Assembly: GCF_018449435.1 (NCBI RefSeq)
Contig: NZ_JAHCMU010000001.1
Span: 183,299-247,298, forward strand
Length of the DNA stretch: 64,000 nucleotides
DNA from: Flagellimonas sp. 389
GTDB lineage: Bacteria; Bacteroidota; Bacteroidia; Flavobacteriales; Flavobacteriaceae
Reading direction: 5' to 3'
The position numbers were made by a program, and so were the translations under genes. Every line of letters starts with the position of its first letter. The stretch's first letter is position 1. The notes under the pieces were generated by a model. That model did not search any database. It was given only the letters and a program-made list of their open reading frames with translations, and was not told where the DNA came from. Shown one piece after another: positions 52,999-61,768 of the stretch.

Positions 52999-54251
52999 TT
53001 CACCCTAATAATGTCGTTAATATTGGTCGTGTACTTTGGGGAAAGGTGCTCTTGTCGCATTTTCCATGTACGTTCTAAATCTTGGTTTGCAATTTTAACT
53101 TTATGTCCATACTTATCGTTCACACTATCCATTACTTTCATGATTTCGTGGTGTTTGGGGTCTTCAGATAAAAACAAATCCAATTGTCTTTCATTTGTAG
53201 GAACCAGGCCAGAAACGACTACTCCTGCTTTTTTATATTTTATACCCTGCTTATAAATTGAGCGTACTGCTTCTATTGCATAGGAGCTTATCGTTAAGCT
53301 TGAATCTGTAGCATAGGGTAAGGTAATGATAGCACTATTTCTATGTTGTGGCTCATCTTTCTTATGCTTATTACTCCTAAGAAAAACAACAATATGGTTA
53401 CAACTACTATTCTGGCTTCTTAATTTTTCTGCACAGCTACCTGCAAAAGTAGATATCCGCTCCTTGATATTCTCAATATCAGAGTACGTGTATTCAAAAC
53501 TCCGTGTCGTAGCTATTGCTTTTCTATCTCTAGTATCATCATCCAGCTCAAGTGTTGGAATTCCTTCTAAATCCTTTTTTAAACGTAATCCAATGATTGC
53601 CATTTGCTTTTTGACCCAATCATCTGACAATTGAGTAAAATCGTAAGCTGTCTTTACATTTTTGGATTTTAACCGCTTCAGGTTTCCGTGACCAACTCCC
53701 CAAACGGTTTCTATCTTCGTCCATTTTAATGCTTTTACACGTTCTTCATTAGTATTGATCACAAATACCCCATTTGTCCTTGACCTGAATTTTTTAGCTA
53801 TTTTATTTGCGACTTTGCCCAGCGCTTTTGTAGGTGCCATTCCTATACTGATCGGGATTCCTGTGCTTTTTTGCACTTTATGCTGAATTTCTCTTCCGTA
53901 CACATCAAAATCATAGTCATCAAATCCCTCAAACTTCAAAAAAGCCTCATCAATGCTATACACTTCCACGTCTGGAGTAAACGTACTTAAAATATTCATT
54001 ACTCTTTTACTCATATCACCGTATAAGGGATAATTGGATGAGAAGACCTTTATACCATTGTCCTCACAAAACCTACGATACTTAAATGCTGGAGCAGCCA
54101 TGGGCAACCCAAGTTTTTTGGCTTCATCACTACGAGAGATAAAGCAACCATCATTATTGGATAAAACGGCTATGGGAACATTGTTGTATTGGGGCTGAAA
54201 AGCCCGTTCACAAGAGGCATAGAAGTTATTGCAATCAACTAAAGCAAACAT
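52995..54251 (-). CDS. umuC: UmuC-like Y-family translesion polymerase
   Basis: A 418-residue Y-family polymerase. FALVDCNNFYASCERAF has the first metal-binding Asp (D6), the YSIDEAFL motif (about 98-105) the others, and a helix-hairpin-helix region and little-finger domain follow, with C-terminal region around NERQLDLF. It is the first gene of the unit and divergent from the toxin-antitoxin pair. It works with UmuD after DNA damage; no LexA-type box was recognised upstream. Confidence 0.95.
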   Translation of the reverse strand: MFALVDCNNFYASCERAFQPQYNNVPIAVLSNNDGCFISRSDEAKKLGLPMAAPAFKYRRFCEDNGIKVFSSNYPLYGDMSKRVMNILSTFTPDVEVYSIDEAFLKFEGFDDYDFDVYGREIQHKVQKSTGIPISIGMAPTKALGKVANKIAKKFRSRTNGVFVINTNEERVKALKWTKIETVWGVGHGNLKRLKSKNVKTAYDFTQLSDDWVKKQMAIIGLRLKKDLEGIPTLELDDDTRDRKAIATTRSFEYTYSDIENIKERISTFAGSCAEKLRSQNSSCNHIVVFLRSNKHKKDEPQHRNSAIITLPYATDSSLTISSYAIEAVRSIYKQGIKYKKAGVVVSGLVPTNERQLDLFLSEDPKHHEIMKVMDSVNDKYGHKVKIANQDLERTWKMRQEHLSPKYTTNINDIIRVK

Positions 54252-54305
54252 GCTCTAATGTAATGGATTTTTACTTTTTTAAAAGCAATCTTGGCTATAA
54301 AATTA

Positions 54306-54334
54306 TATTTTTGTATATATAAAATATATATTTT
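54306..54334 (+). promoter_or_regulatory. Promoter and palindrome of the toxin-antitoxin pair
   Basis: A perfect -7 element TATTTTTG (54306-54313) and a perfect 14-bp palindrome AAAATATATATTTT (54321-54334) directly abut the antitoxin ATG. The palindrome suits autorepression by a ribbon-helix-helix antitoxin. Confidence 0.6.
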
Positions 54335-54580
54335 ATGAAAAGAGTTCGAAAATTAATTGATCTTGATGAGAATGCGCTAAGTGTTTTGGAAGCTGAAGCA
54401 AAAAAACAAAAACGCTCCTTGAAGAGTTTCCTGGAATATACTATTGAAGAAACTGCGAGAAGGCTAGAATCACCATCAGAAGAATATACAATCATGATGG
54501 ATGACATGCTTTCCCGTTTGGAAAAAGGAGAAGTCCAATTCAACCCCATCGAAGAGATAGAAAAAAAGTATGGACTATAA
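54335..54580 (+). CDS. Antitoxin, ribbon-helix-helix type
   Basis: An 81-residue protein. The N-terminal strand RKLIDLDENALSVLEAEAKKQKRSLKSFL and the following helix fit the ribbon-helix-helix fold of RelB/ParD-like antitoxins; the acidic C-terminal part would bind the toxin. It overlaps the toxin gene by 11 nt. Antitoxins of this class bind their own promoter; a palindrome abuts the start codon. Confidence 0.8.
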   Translation: MKRVRKLIDLDENALSVLEAEAKKQKRSLKSFLEYTIEETARRLESPSEEYTIMMDDMLSRLEKGEVQFNPIEEIEKKYGL

Positions 54581-54839
54581 AGTCGATATTTCAAAGGAAG
54601 CACAGATTGAACTTGGTTTTGCAGATTGCTTTTTTAGAACAAAAAATCTGGAAAGAGAGTTTCTGAAGGGTTTTGGAAAGCAACTCCAGTTTTTAAAAAC
54701 TACCCCTCAATCCTTTCAAATTAAATATCAAAGTATTCGAATACTACAATTTGAAAAATTCAATTACGCTATTCATTATGTCATTAAAAATAACAATGTC
54801 TTGATATTAAGAATATTAAATCAACGTAAAAGCTTTTAA
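54570..54839 (+). CDS. ParE/RelE-type toxin
   Basis: An 89-residue protein of the RelE/ParE fold: a first strand VDISKEAQIEL, a helix pair with EREFLKGFGKQLQFL, then a strand pattern KYQSIRILQFEKFNYAIHYVI and VLILRILNQRKSF. The sequence at the ends (IR-x-LxxFxYxIxY) is like ParE-family members. The pair may act as an addiction module; whether it inhibits gyrase or cleaves mRNA cannot be told from sequence. Confidence 0.8.
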   Translation: MDYKVDISKEAQIELGFADCFFRTKNLEREFLKGFGKQLQFLKTTPQSFQIKYQSIRILQFEKFNYAIHYVIKNNNVLILRILNQRKSF

Positions 54840-54864
54840 AATGGTTGAAGTAAAGCAATCAAAA

Positions 54865-56142
54865 CTAACTTACTGCAAGTTCCTCAAGTGCGTTCACCAA
54901 ATAATCAATGTCTTTTTTGGTAGTGTAAATGGCAAAAGAGAGCCGTAGTGCGTTTAAACCGTGACTCGACATAGGCCTACAATCGATTCCATAAGTATCC
55001 CAAAGTTTTTCCTTAATGTCCTTAACGTCCTTTCCATTTACCTCTACCACCTGAATCGCCGCAGAAAGGCGATCAAGTACTGGACTTTTTATGGTAAAAT
55101 GATCATTGTTCTCGATTTTGGAGCGGAAATATGCTTTAAGCTCGTAGCTACGTTTATGAATTGCCTCAGCGCCTATCGTATTATGAAAATCTATTGATGC
55201 ACCCAAACCTAAAACTTCGGGTAGATTGCGGGTGTTGTAATTTTCCAATCTCCGAATACTTTCATCTGTATGACCCCTCGCCACCATAAGAGGTTTTAAG
55301 TGGTGTTGACTTTCTTTTTTTGCGTAAAAGATTCCCACTCCTTTTGGAGAAAACAGCCATTTATGGGAGCTAGCTGCATAAAAATCACAGCCCAACTCAT
55401 TCAGGTCTATATTAAACATTCCTGCAGACTGTGCTCCATCAACAGCGACCAAAATACCGTTATCATGTGCTATTTTAGAGACCTCTTTTACGGGCAACAT
55501 CATACCATTGGTATTTACCATATGGCACATAGATATTACTTTAGTCTTGGAAGTAATTGCTTTTTTGTAAACATCGGTTAGTTCCGAAACCGTTTTAGGA
55601 AGAATCGGTAATTCTGGACGGACCAATTTTATTCCTTTCGTCTCCTGCCAAACTTCCCAAGGAATAGTACCGCTGGCATGTTCATGGTCTGCTAGAATTA
55701 CTTCATCACCAGCTTGTAAATCAAAGCTGCGTGCAATAAGGTTCATTCCCTCGGTAGTGTTATGAATCAAGGCAATTTCCTCTTTATCCACCGAAAAGAG
55801 ACTGGCAACATTTTTTCTGACTTGTTCTTTTTCTTCTTGCCATCCGCCCCACATGTATTTTGAAGGAAAACCATCTAACAGATTTCTAAATTCGAGCGTG
55901 GCCTGGCGTATTGAAGTGGCAGAAGCTCCAAGAGAAGCATTATTAAAATAATGAAGTCCTTCAGCCATGCTAAATTGGGATTTGACCAACTCCCAGTAGG
56001 CTTCCGAACTATAATCCCCTTCCATTAAGCCTTCAGCTTTCCAATATTCGGACAGTGAATTGCCAAACATCGGTAAGGTTAAAGATCCCAGTGCTCCTTG
56101 ACCGATACGTTTTAAAAATACCCTTCGATTTTTACTACTCAT
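54865..56142 (-). CDS. Exported class V aminotransferase
   Basis: A 425-residue PLP enzyme of the cysteine-desulfurase/isopenicillin-epimerase type. The N-terminus has a twin-arginine-like signal (NRRVFLKRIGQGALGSL), suggesting folded export to the periplasm. The core has FNNASLG, NTTEGMNL, ADHEHASG, VDGAQSAG, and the cofactor lysine in SSHKWLFSPKGVG. Its substrate is unknown. It converges with the toxin gene. Confidence 0.87.
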   Translation of the reverse strand: MSSKNRRVFLKRIGQGALGSLTLPMFGNSLSEYWKAEGLMEGDYSSEAYWELVKSQFSMAEGLHYFNNASLGASATSIRQATLEFRNLLDGFPSKYMWGGWQEEKEQVRKNVASLFSVDKEEIALIHNTTEGMNLIARSFDLQAGDEVILADHEHASGTIPWEVWQETKGIKLVRPELPILPKTVSELTDVYKKAITSKTKVISMCHMVNTNGMMLPVKEVSKIAHDNGILVAVDGAQSAGMFNIDLNELGCDFYAASSHKWLFSPKGVGIFYAKKESQHHLKPLMVARGHTDESIRRLENYNTRNLPEVLGLGASIDFHNTIGAEAIHKRSYELKAYFRSKIENNDHFTIKSPVLDRLSAAIQVVEVNGKDVKDIKEKLWDTYGIDCRPMSSHGLNALRLSFAIYTTKKDIDYLVNALEELAVS

Positions 56143-56367
56143 ATCATTTCTCTTAAAAGCATATCATTGTTGAAATAACACTAGTCCAATATAAGGATTT
56201 CACCCCATCCCAATTAAGAAATTGAGTTGAACCTAAAATCTATTTGAAGATATAAGTAGCTGGCATCAAAAAAATAATTTTCTCATAACTATACAGGAAG
56301 ATTTTGAACTTTAGATTTTACTATCTTGTACAAAACCAAATGACCTACCTCTTTAATAGATAACCCC

Positions 56368-57753
56368 ATGATGAAAGAATCGTTTCTCACCGCCCTTGCA
56401 ATCCTTTACTTGGTAGCCATCCCCCACTTAAACGCTCAAAGCACCAATACGGATTTTGTTTACGCAGGAGTCGGTATCAGATTTGTTATGCAGATGGAGC
56501 GAGTAGACTACACGATTCTATTTAGAAAAGATGGTACTTTTTGTGAAGACCTCCATGAAAAAGATTGGCAAACCAAGGTAAATGGTCGTTATAAAGAGAC
56601 CGAAAGTGAAATTATAATGGAATATGTGGACAATACTATAGAAAATGACACTATCACTTTTGAGGACAATAAGTTAATAGGCGATTTTTATGGTACTCAG
56701 GTTATTCGAATGGAACCGCCTAACAAAGTACCCTCGGGATATTATAGTTTTTCCAGTACCAGTAGTTCAGGAGGTATGGGAACGGGTATGGCCTATGTAG
56801 GCACACAGCATTATGAAGGATTTAATTTTTATGACGATGGTACATTCAACAAAAGTACCTCAGGAGCGGTTATTGTTAGCGGGAACAATGTTGCTGGAGG
56901 AACAAGTAGCGACAACGCCGAAAAAGGCAAGTACACCATAAAGAACGGCTTGTTGACTTTATCCTATGATAATGGAAAGGTTGAAAAAAGCAGTTTTTTT
57001 TATGATAGTAGCGAGACCGATGATTTCATGGTCGTTATTGATGGATACATCTATTTTTATGGAGATGAAGAAGAAAGTAACGCTGAGAATTCAACAGCAA
57101 ACGAAAGTAGTTTTCACAATGAAAGTACTATAGCCACAAGAAAAGAAGATGATGCACTCAGTCTTCTTCGGAAAACAAAACAGGTCCATGGCGGTAAATA
57201 TATTGATGCCATAAAAACGGTTAAAACCGAATTTGTAATATCTGGAATAGCATTCAAAGCTTTAATGGATGTGGAAAAATCATTTATACGCTTAGAGTCA
57301 CTTGATGCTTCTTTCCCATATGTTGAACAACTGGAAGGTAATACAGGTTGGGTTTACAAAAACAGACGTAGTCAGCAAATGCCGAAAGAAAGAGTGGCAG
57401 AATTACAGTTTAGTTTTTCTTCAGGAATATTAGGATTACAGGAAAAAGTACTTCAACAAACCGTGGTCAAGGAAATCAAAGAGACTGATGATACTACCGT
57501 AATCGCTTTAGGTATTGGAGAAAACATTATAGGATATGCCATAAATAATGAAACCTATAGAATGCTCGGAACATTTAGCTTGAAAAATGGACAAAAAGAA
57601 ATTACCACGATGTCCAATTTTAAAAAAACAGGGAATCTTTTACTTCCATTTACAGAAATGATCGAAACGCCCGAAGCTAATGTTGATGTTAAGTACAACA
57701 GCTATGAGATAAATACAATTTTAACCTCAAAAGATTGGGCTAAACCAAACTAA
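56368..57753 (+). CDS. Hypothetical exported protein
   Basis: A 461-residue protein with a signal peptide (about 1-23, cleavage before Gln-Ser). The N-terminal half (about 30-230) is beta-rich with repeated YKETESEIIMEY- and KYTIKNGLLTLSYD-like strands; the C-terminal half (about 258-455) resembles the LolA/LppX-type lipoprotein-carrier fold (RKTKQVHGGKYIDAIKTVKTEF). I do not assign a function. It converges with the acyl-CoA dehydrogenase gene. Confidence 0.65.
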   Translation: MMKESFLTALAILYLVAIPHLNAQSTNTDFVYAGVGIRFVMQMERVDYTILFRKDGTFCEDLHEKDWQTKVNGRYKETESEIIMEYVDNTIENDTITFEDNKLIGDFYGTQVIRMEPPNKVPSGYYSFSSTSSSGGMGTGMAYVGTQHYEGFNFYDDGTFNKSTSGAVIVSGNNVAGGTSSDNAEKGKYTIKNGLLTLSYDNGKVEKSSFFYDSSETDDFMVVIDGYIYFYGDEEESNAENSTANESSFHNESTIATRKEDDALSLLRKTKQVHGGKYIDAIKTVKTEFVISGIAFKALMDVEKSFIRLESLDASFPYVEQLEGNTGWVYKNRRSQQMPKERVAELQFSFSSGILGLQEKVLQQTVVKEIKETDDTTVIALGIGENIIGYAINNETYRMLGTFSLKNGQKEITTMSNFKKTGNLLLPFTEMIETPEANVDVKYNSYEINTILTSKDWAKPN

Positions 57754-57770
57754 TGTTTAATAAAGGCATC

Positions 57771-58949
57771 TTATTTAAAAGCAGGAAGCCCGGTAATGTC
57801 GGCTCCAGTAATCAACAAGTGAATATCGTGTGTACCTTCATAAGTAATGACACTTTCCAGGTTCATCATATGGCGCATGATGCTATATTCACCAGTAATT
57901 CCCATACCACCCAAAACCTGTCTGGCTTCACGGGCGATATTGATTGCCATATCCACATTGTTCCGTTTAGCCATAGAAATCTGTGCGGTTGTTGCTCTAC
58001 CTTCGTTTTTAAGTTGCCCCAATCGGAATGCCAATAATTGTGCTTTGGTGATTTCGGTAATCATCTCCGCCAGTTTTTTCTGCTGTAGTTGCGTAGCAGC
58101 TATTGGTTTTCCAAATTGAACACGTTCTTTGGCATAACGTAGTGCAGTATCATAACAGTCCATTGCTGCGCCAATGGCTCCCCAAGCAATGCCGTAACGA
58201 GCAGAATCCAAACAACCTAAAGGGGCGCCCAATCCAGTTTTATTGGGCAATAAGTTTTCTTTGGGCACTTTAACATTATCAAAAATAAGTTCTCCGGTTG
58301 CCGAGGCACGTAACGACCATTTGTTATGGGTTTCGGGAGTGGAAAAACCTTCCATTCCACGTTCTACGATAAGCCCGTGTATTCTTCCCTCCTCATTTTT
58401 TGCCCAAACCACTGCAACATCAGCAAAAGGTGAATTGGAAATCCAAAGTTTGGCGCCATTTAATAAAAAATGGTCCCCCATATCTTTGTACTTGGTTTCC
58501 ATACCACTAGGATTGGAACCATGATTGGGTTCTGTTAATCCAAAGCAGCCCATCCATTCTCCCGTCGCCAATTTTGGTAAATATTTCTTTCGCTGTTCTT
58601 CGGTACCATATGCAAAAATTGGGTACATCACCAAAGAGGATTGTACCGAAGCCGTTGAACGCACTCCACTATCACCTCTTTCAATTTCCTGCATAATCAA
58701 ACCGTAGCTGATTTGATCTAAGCCTGCTCCTCCATACTCTTCTGGAATGTAAGGCCCAAATGCTCCAATCTCCGCCAAACCACTCAAAATCTGATTTGGA
58801 AATTCCGCCTTCTGGGCGTATTCCTCAATAATTGGTGAAATGTCACGCTTTACCCATTGGCGGGCGGCATCACGCACCAACTTATGTTCTTCAGAAAGTA
58901 AATCATCAAGATTATAGTAATCCGGGGCTTCAAATAAATCAGGTTTCAT
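57771..58949 (-). CDS. gcdH: Glutaryl-CoA dehydrogenase
   Basis: A 392-residue acyl-CoA dehydrogenase. It contains the SVQSSLVMYPI and FGLTEPNHGSNPSG segments typical of glutaryl-CoA dehydrogenase, and the catalytic Glu in VITYEGTHDIH near the C-terminus. It oxidises and decarboxylates glutaryl-CoA to crotonyl-CoA in lysine and tryptophan degradation. It lies 55 nt downstream of trmN6, so it may be transcribed with that unit or on its own. Confidence 0.93.
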   Translation of the reverse strand: MKPDLFEAPDYYNLDDLLSEEHKLVRDAARQWVKRDISPIIEEYAQKAEFPNQILSGLAEIGAFGPYIPEEYGGAGLDQISYGLIMQEIERGDSGVRSTASVQSSLVMYPIFAYGTEEQRKKYLPKLATGEWMGCFGLTEPNHGSNPSGMETKYKDMGDHFLLNGAKLWISNSPFADVAVVWAKNEEGRIHGLIVERGMEGFSTPETHNKWSLRASATGELIFDNVKVPKENLLPNKTGLGAPLGCLDSARYGIAWGAIGAAMDCYDTALRYAKERVQFGKPIAATQLQQKKLAEMITEITKAQLLAFRLGQLKNEGRATTAQISMAKRNNVDMAINIAREARQVLGGMGITGEYSIMRHMMNLESVITYEGTHDIHLLITGADITGLPAFK

Positions 58950-59004
58950 TCAGCAAAGTTTTATCAAATGTACTAATGAAATATAACAATACCAGAAGCT
59001 TCTG

Positions 59005-59718
59005 TTACATTTTTAAATAGAATGCTTTGGTCAAATCAATATATTCTTGAGAATATTGATGTCGCTCTAATTCGATAACAAGTTCATCGATTTTTGGTTC
59101 TACTTCAGAGAAGCTAAATTCGAGTAAACTTCGTTTTACCTCTGCTTTGGGGTTTCCTTTCACCCACATAATTCTATTTGGAAAGAGACCGAAACTTTCT
59201 GCCATAAAAATAAAATCGCTTTCTTCCTTAAAAGGTATAATTACAGATAAGATTCCCTTTTTGGAAAGGAGCTTTGCCGCTGCACTCAACAATTCGTTAA
59301 AAGGTAAAGAACCGTTTTGGCGCGCATTATCTCGTGAAGTATTTCCACTTGCAACATTCTCTGAGTAAAACGGTGGATTGGAAACGATCAAATCGAACTG
59401 ATCTTCAATCTCATCAACAAACTCATCCAAGCCTGCATGATAGCAAAACAATCTATCCGCCCATGACGAGGCTTCGAAGTTTTCCACACATTGTTCATAG
59501 GCATTTTCGTCCAACTCAATAGCATCGATTGTTTCTGCATTGGACCGTTGTGCCAATTGTAATGAGATTACCCCTGTTCCTGCACCTATATCCAATATAC
59601 TGCTTGGATGATGCCCCAGCCATGTCCATGCACCCAATAAAACTCCATCGGTACCAATTTTCATGGCACAGCGGTCTTGATGAACGGTAAATTGTTTGAA
59701 TTGAAATGGCTTTGACAT
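59005..59718 (-). CDS. trmN6: tRNA1(Val) adenine(37)-N6-methyltransferase
   Basis: A 237-residue class I SAM methyltransferase. It has FKQFTVHQDRCAMKIGTDGVLLGAW near the start, the SAM motif LDIGAGTGVISLQLAQR, and the N6-adenine active site NPPF in LIVSNPPFYS, the pattern of YfiC/TrmN6. It lies 3 nt after rimM and so forms part of the rpsP-rimM unit, in the place where trmD is found in many bacteria. Confidence 0.9.
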   Translation of the reverse strand: MSKPFQFKQFTVHQDRCAMKIGTDGVLLGAWTWLGHHPSSILDIGAGTGVISLQLAQRSNAETIDAIELDENAYEQCVENFEASSWADRLFCYHAGLDEFVDEIEDQFDLIVSNPPFYSENVASGNTSRDNARQNGSLPFNELLSAAAKLLSKKGILSVIIPFKEESDFIFMAESFGLFPNRIMWVKGNPKAEVKRSLLEFSFSEVEPKIDELVIELERHQYSQEYIDLTKAFYLKM

Positions 59719-59721
59719 ACC

Positions 59722-60249
59722 TTAATTTAGGTATAAATCTACAAGCCCTTCCGGTGTTTTCACATGAATCTCCTTATTATGGCGATCTACTTTAGTAATG
59801 ATATCATCGTTGATAGGGATCAGTAACTCTTTTCCACCTTTCTCCGCTTCAAAAAGCTCTTGGGATGCACTGTCGTTTACCGCTTTTATAATTCCAATAT
59901 CACCATGTATCTCATCTATTAATGTAAACCCAATAACTTCATGGAAATAAAATTTATCTCCTGTTAAAGGAGGGAGCATATCCAACGGTAGATATAGTTC
60001 GGCTCCTATCATTTTATCAGCAGTTGGCTCATCTTTGACTTCTTCAAAATCGATACGGAGCAATGCCGATTTATGCAATCGACAACGGTCAATAAAAAAT
60101 GGAATCAGATTGTTTCCTATTGAAACAAATACTGATTCCATGTTTTCGTAAATATCGGGTTCATCGGTATCTAATTTCACCAATAACTCACCCTTAAAAC
60201 TATATTTTGAAACGACTTTGCCTAGGTAGAAACAATCTTCCTTGCGCAT
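59722..60249 (-). CDS. rimM: 16S rRNA processing protein RimM
   Basis: A 175-residue protein with the N-terminal RimM beta barrel (YLGKVVSKYSFKGELLVKLDTD) and the C-terminal PRC barrel (FYFHEVIGFTL, GKELLIPINDDIITKVD). RimM binds S19 and helps to mature the 30S head. The gene lies 11 nt after rpsP and 3 nt before trmN6. Confidence 0.95.
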   Translation of the reverse strand: MRKEDCFYLGKVVSKYSFKGELLVKLDTDEPDIYENMESVFVSIGNNLIPFFIDRCRLHKSALLRIDFEEVKDEPTADKMIGAELYLPLDMLPPLTGDKFYFHEVIGFTLIDEIHGDIGIIKAVNDSASQELFEAEKGGKELLIPINDDIITKVDRHNKEIHVKTPEGLVDLYLN

Positions 60250-60260
60250 CGTACGAGTAT

Positions 60261-60884
60261 TTACTCTTCTTCTTTGCTAGCTTCAGCAGGAGCAGACTCC
60301 TCAGCTTTAGCTTCTGGCTCAGTAGCTTCTTCTTTAACTGGCTCTTCAACAGCTGGAGTTTCTTCGGCAACGGTTTCAGTTGCTTCTACCGCTTCTTCAG
60401 CAGGAGCAGTTTCTTCAGCAACCTCTTCTTCTACTTCTGGCAATGCAGCGGCAGCACGTTTATCACTGAATTCTTTTTCAGCTTCCAATGCTTTGGCCTT
60501 AGCGTCTGCTTTTGCTTTATCCAAGCCACCAACTTTATTGGCAATAGCTTTTTCTTTTTCTTCGACCCATGCCTTGAATTTTTCTTCGGCTTGTTCTTCG
60601 GTTAACGCTCCTTTACGTACACCACCCAATAAATGGTGTTTTAAAAGCACACCTTTGTACGATAGAATCGCTCTAGCAGTATCAGTAGGTTGCGCACCAT
60701 TGCTTAACCATTTTACAGACCCATCAACATCTAAATTGATTGTAGCTGGATTGGTATTGGGATTGTAAGTTCCCAACTTTTCCAAATATTTACCATCTCT
60801 TTTTGATCTTGAATCTGCAGCAACCACCCAATAGAATGGCTTACCTTTTTTACCGTGTCTCTGAAGTCTAATTTTTACTGGCAT
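60261..60884 (-). CDS. rpsP: 30S ribosomal protein S16 with long acidic C-terminus
   Basis: The first about 80 residues match S16 (KIRLQRHGKKGKPFYWVVAADSRSKRDG, then YNPNTNPATINLD and W-x-x-NGAQPTDTA). The whole protein has 207 residues, against about 80-90 in most bacteria. The extra part begins with a lysine/alanine-rich helix and ends in an Ala/Glu/Pro-rich low-complexity tail (about 125-207). The gene is preceded by a good promoter and by a small hairpin (AGGGT-GCCCG-ACCCT, 60900-60914) 15 nt before the ATG, which could regulate translation. Confidence 0.96.
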   Translation of the reverse strand: MPVKIRLQRHGKKGKPFYWVVAADSRSKRDGKYLEKLGTYNPNTNPATINLDVDGSVKWLSNGAQPTDTARAILSYKGVLLKHHLLGGVRKGALTEEQAEEKFKAWVEEKEKAIANKVGGLDKAKADAKAKALEAEKEFSDKRAAAALPEVEEEVAEETAPAEEAVEATETVAEETPAVEEPVKEEATEPEAKAEESAPAEASKEEE

Positions 60885-60955
60885 ATCACATTAATTTGTA
60901 GGGTGCCCGACCCTGGTTATTAATTCTTTTTAATCGCTTTCTAGTTAAGCGGGTG

Positions 60956-60985
60956 CAAATATACGTTTATTTTATATTGTTGCAA
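60956..60985 (-). promoter_or_regulatory. rpsP-operon promoter
   Basis: On the minus strand a -33 TTG (60983-60985) and a perfect -7 TATATTTG (60956-60963) are separated by 19 bp. The predicted leader of about 65 nt contains the hairpin at 60900-60914. Confidence 0.8.
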
Positions 60986-61149
60986 CCATCCCTTTGAATA
61001 AAGTTAAATCCTTTAACATTCATCCAAAATATCGTTAAAACGATGCTAAACCGCTGTAAATTCTTGGATTTACGACATATTCCTGTAAATTGTGTAGTGT
61101 AGTTGTTGAAAGTCAATAACACATATAAATTAAAAATGATAAGAGATTA

Positions 61150-61605
61150 ATGAAGTACACAGTAGAAATTTCAAAAAAGTTAAATGAATTATTAGAAAGA
61201 ACCTATGATGCTGAAAAAGGTTTTAAGCAAGTTGCTGAAAAAGCCAATAATGAAGCAATCAAGGAATTCTTCGAAAATAGAGCCAAACAACGATACGATT
61301 TTGGACATGAATTGAAAAAGGAGATAAAGGCTTTTGGGCAGGATCCTGATAAAGATGGAAGCACGGAAGGAACCCTACACAGAACTTGGATCAACTTTAA
61401 GTCCCTATTCTCATCAAATGACGATGAAGCCATATTGGAAGAGGTAAGACGTGGTGAGAATGAAGCCATTGAAACCTATAATGATATCTTGAACGACAAA
61501 GATTTTGTATTACCACCATCCACAGAAAATATGTTGATGAGACAGCGTACTATGATAAGGGAAACATTGAAAACAGCGGATTTATACGAAAACGCCATAT
61601 CATAA
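61150..61605 (+). CDS. PA2169-like ferritin-fold protein (DUF2383)
   Basis: A 151-residue helical-bundle protein: SKKLNELLERTYDAEKGFKQVAEKANNEAIKEFFENRAKQR, then LHRTWINFKSLF and ILEEVRRGENEAIETYNDIL. These match the PA2169/DUF2383 pattern, a ferritin-like four-helix fold of unknown role, often expressed in stress. It is monocistronic with a strong terminator after it. Confidence 0.9.
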   Translation: MKYTVEISKKLNELLERTYDAEKGFKQVAEKANNEAIKEFFENRAKQRYDFGHELKKEIKAFGQDPDKDGSTEGTLHRTWINFKSLFSSNDDEAILEEVRRGENEAIETYNDILNDKDFVLPPSTENMLMRQRTMIRETLKTADLYENAIS

Positions 61606-61627
61606 TCGACATTAACATACTAAAATG

Positions 61628-61657
61628 AAAGAGCTGGACTTGTGTCCAGCTCTTTTT
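61628..61657 (+). terminator. Rho-independent terminator
   Basis: A perfect 12-bp stem AAAGAGCTGGAC/GTCCAGCTCTTT with loop TTGT is followed by TT to 61657. It starts 22 nt past the PA2169-like gene's stop. Confidence 0.92.
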
Positions 61658-61768
61658 AGTTAATAACTCCTCACAACTCTATTTTTGGAAAATCCAGTAT
61701 TTCTATAATTTTATTCATTGCTTTTTATTCAGCTATTGAACGTCTGAACCTTTTAGAATCTTATTCCT

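Noticed and set aside
60274..60768. 164-aa plus-strand ORF rich in Ala and Ser
   Set aside because: It is the antisense of the Ala/Glu-rich rpsP tail, whose codon bias keeps the opposite frame open.
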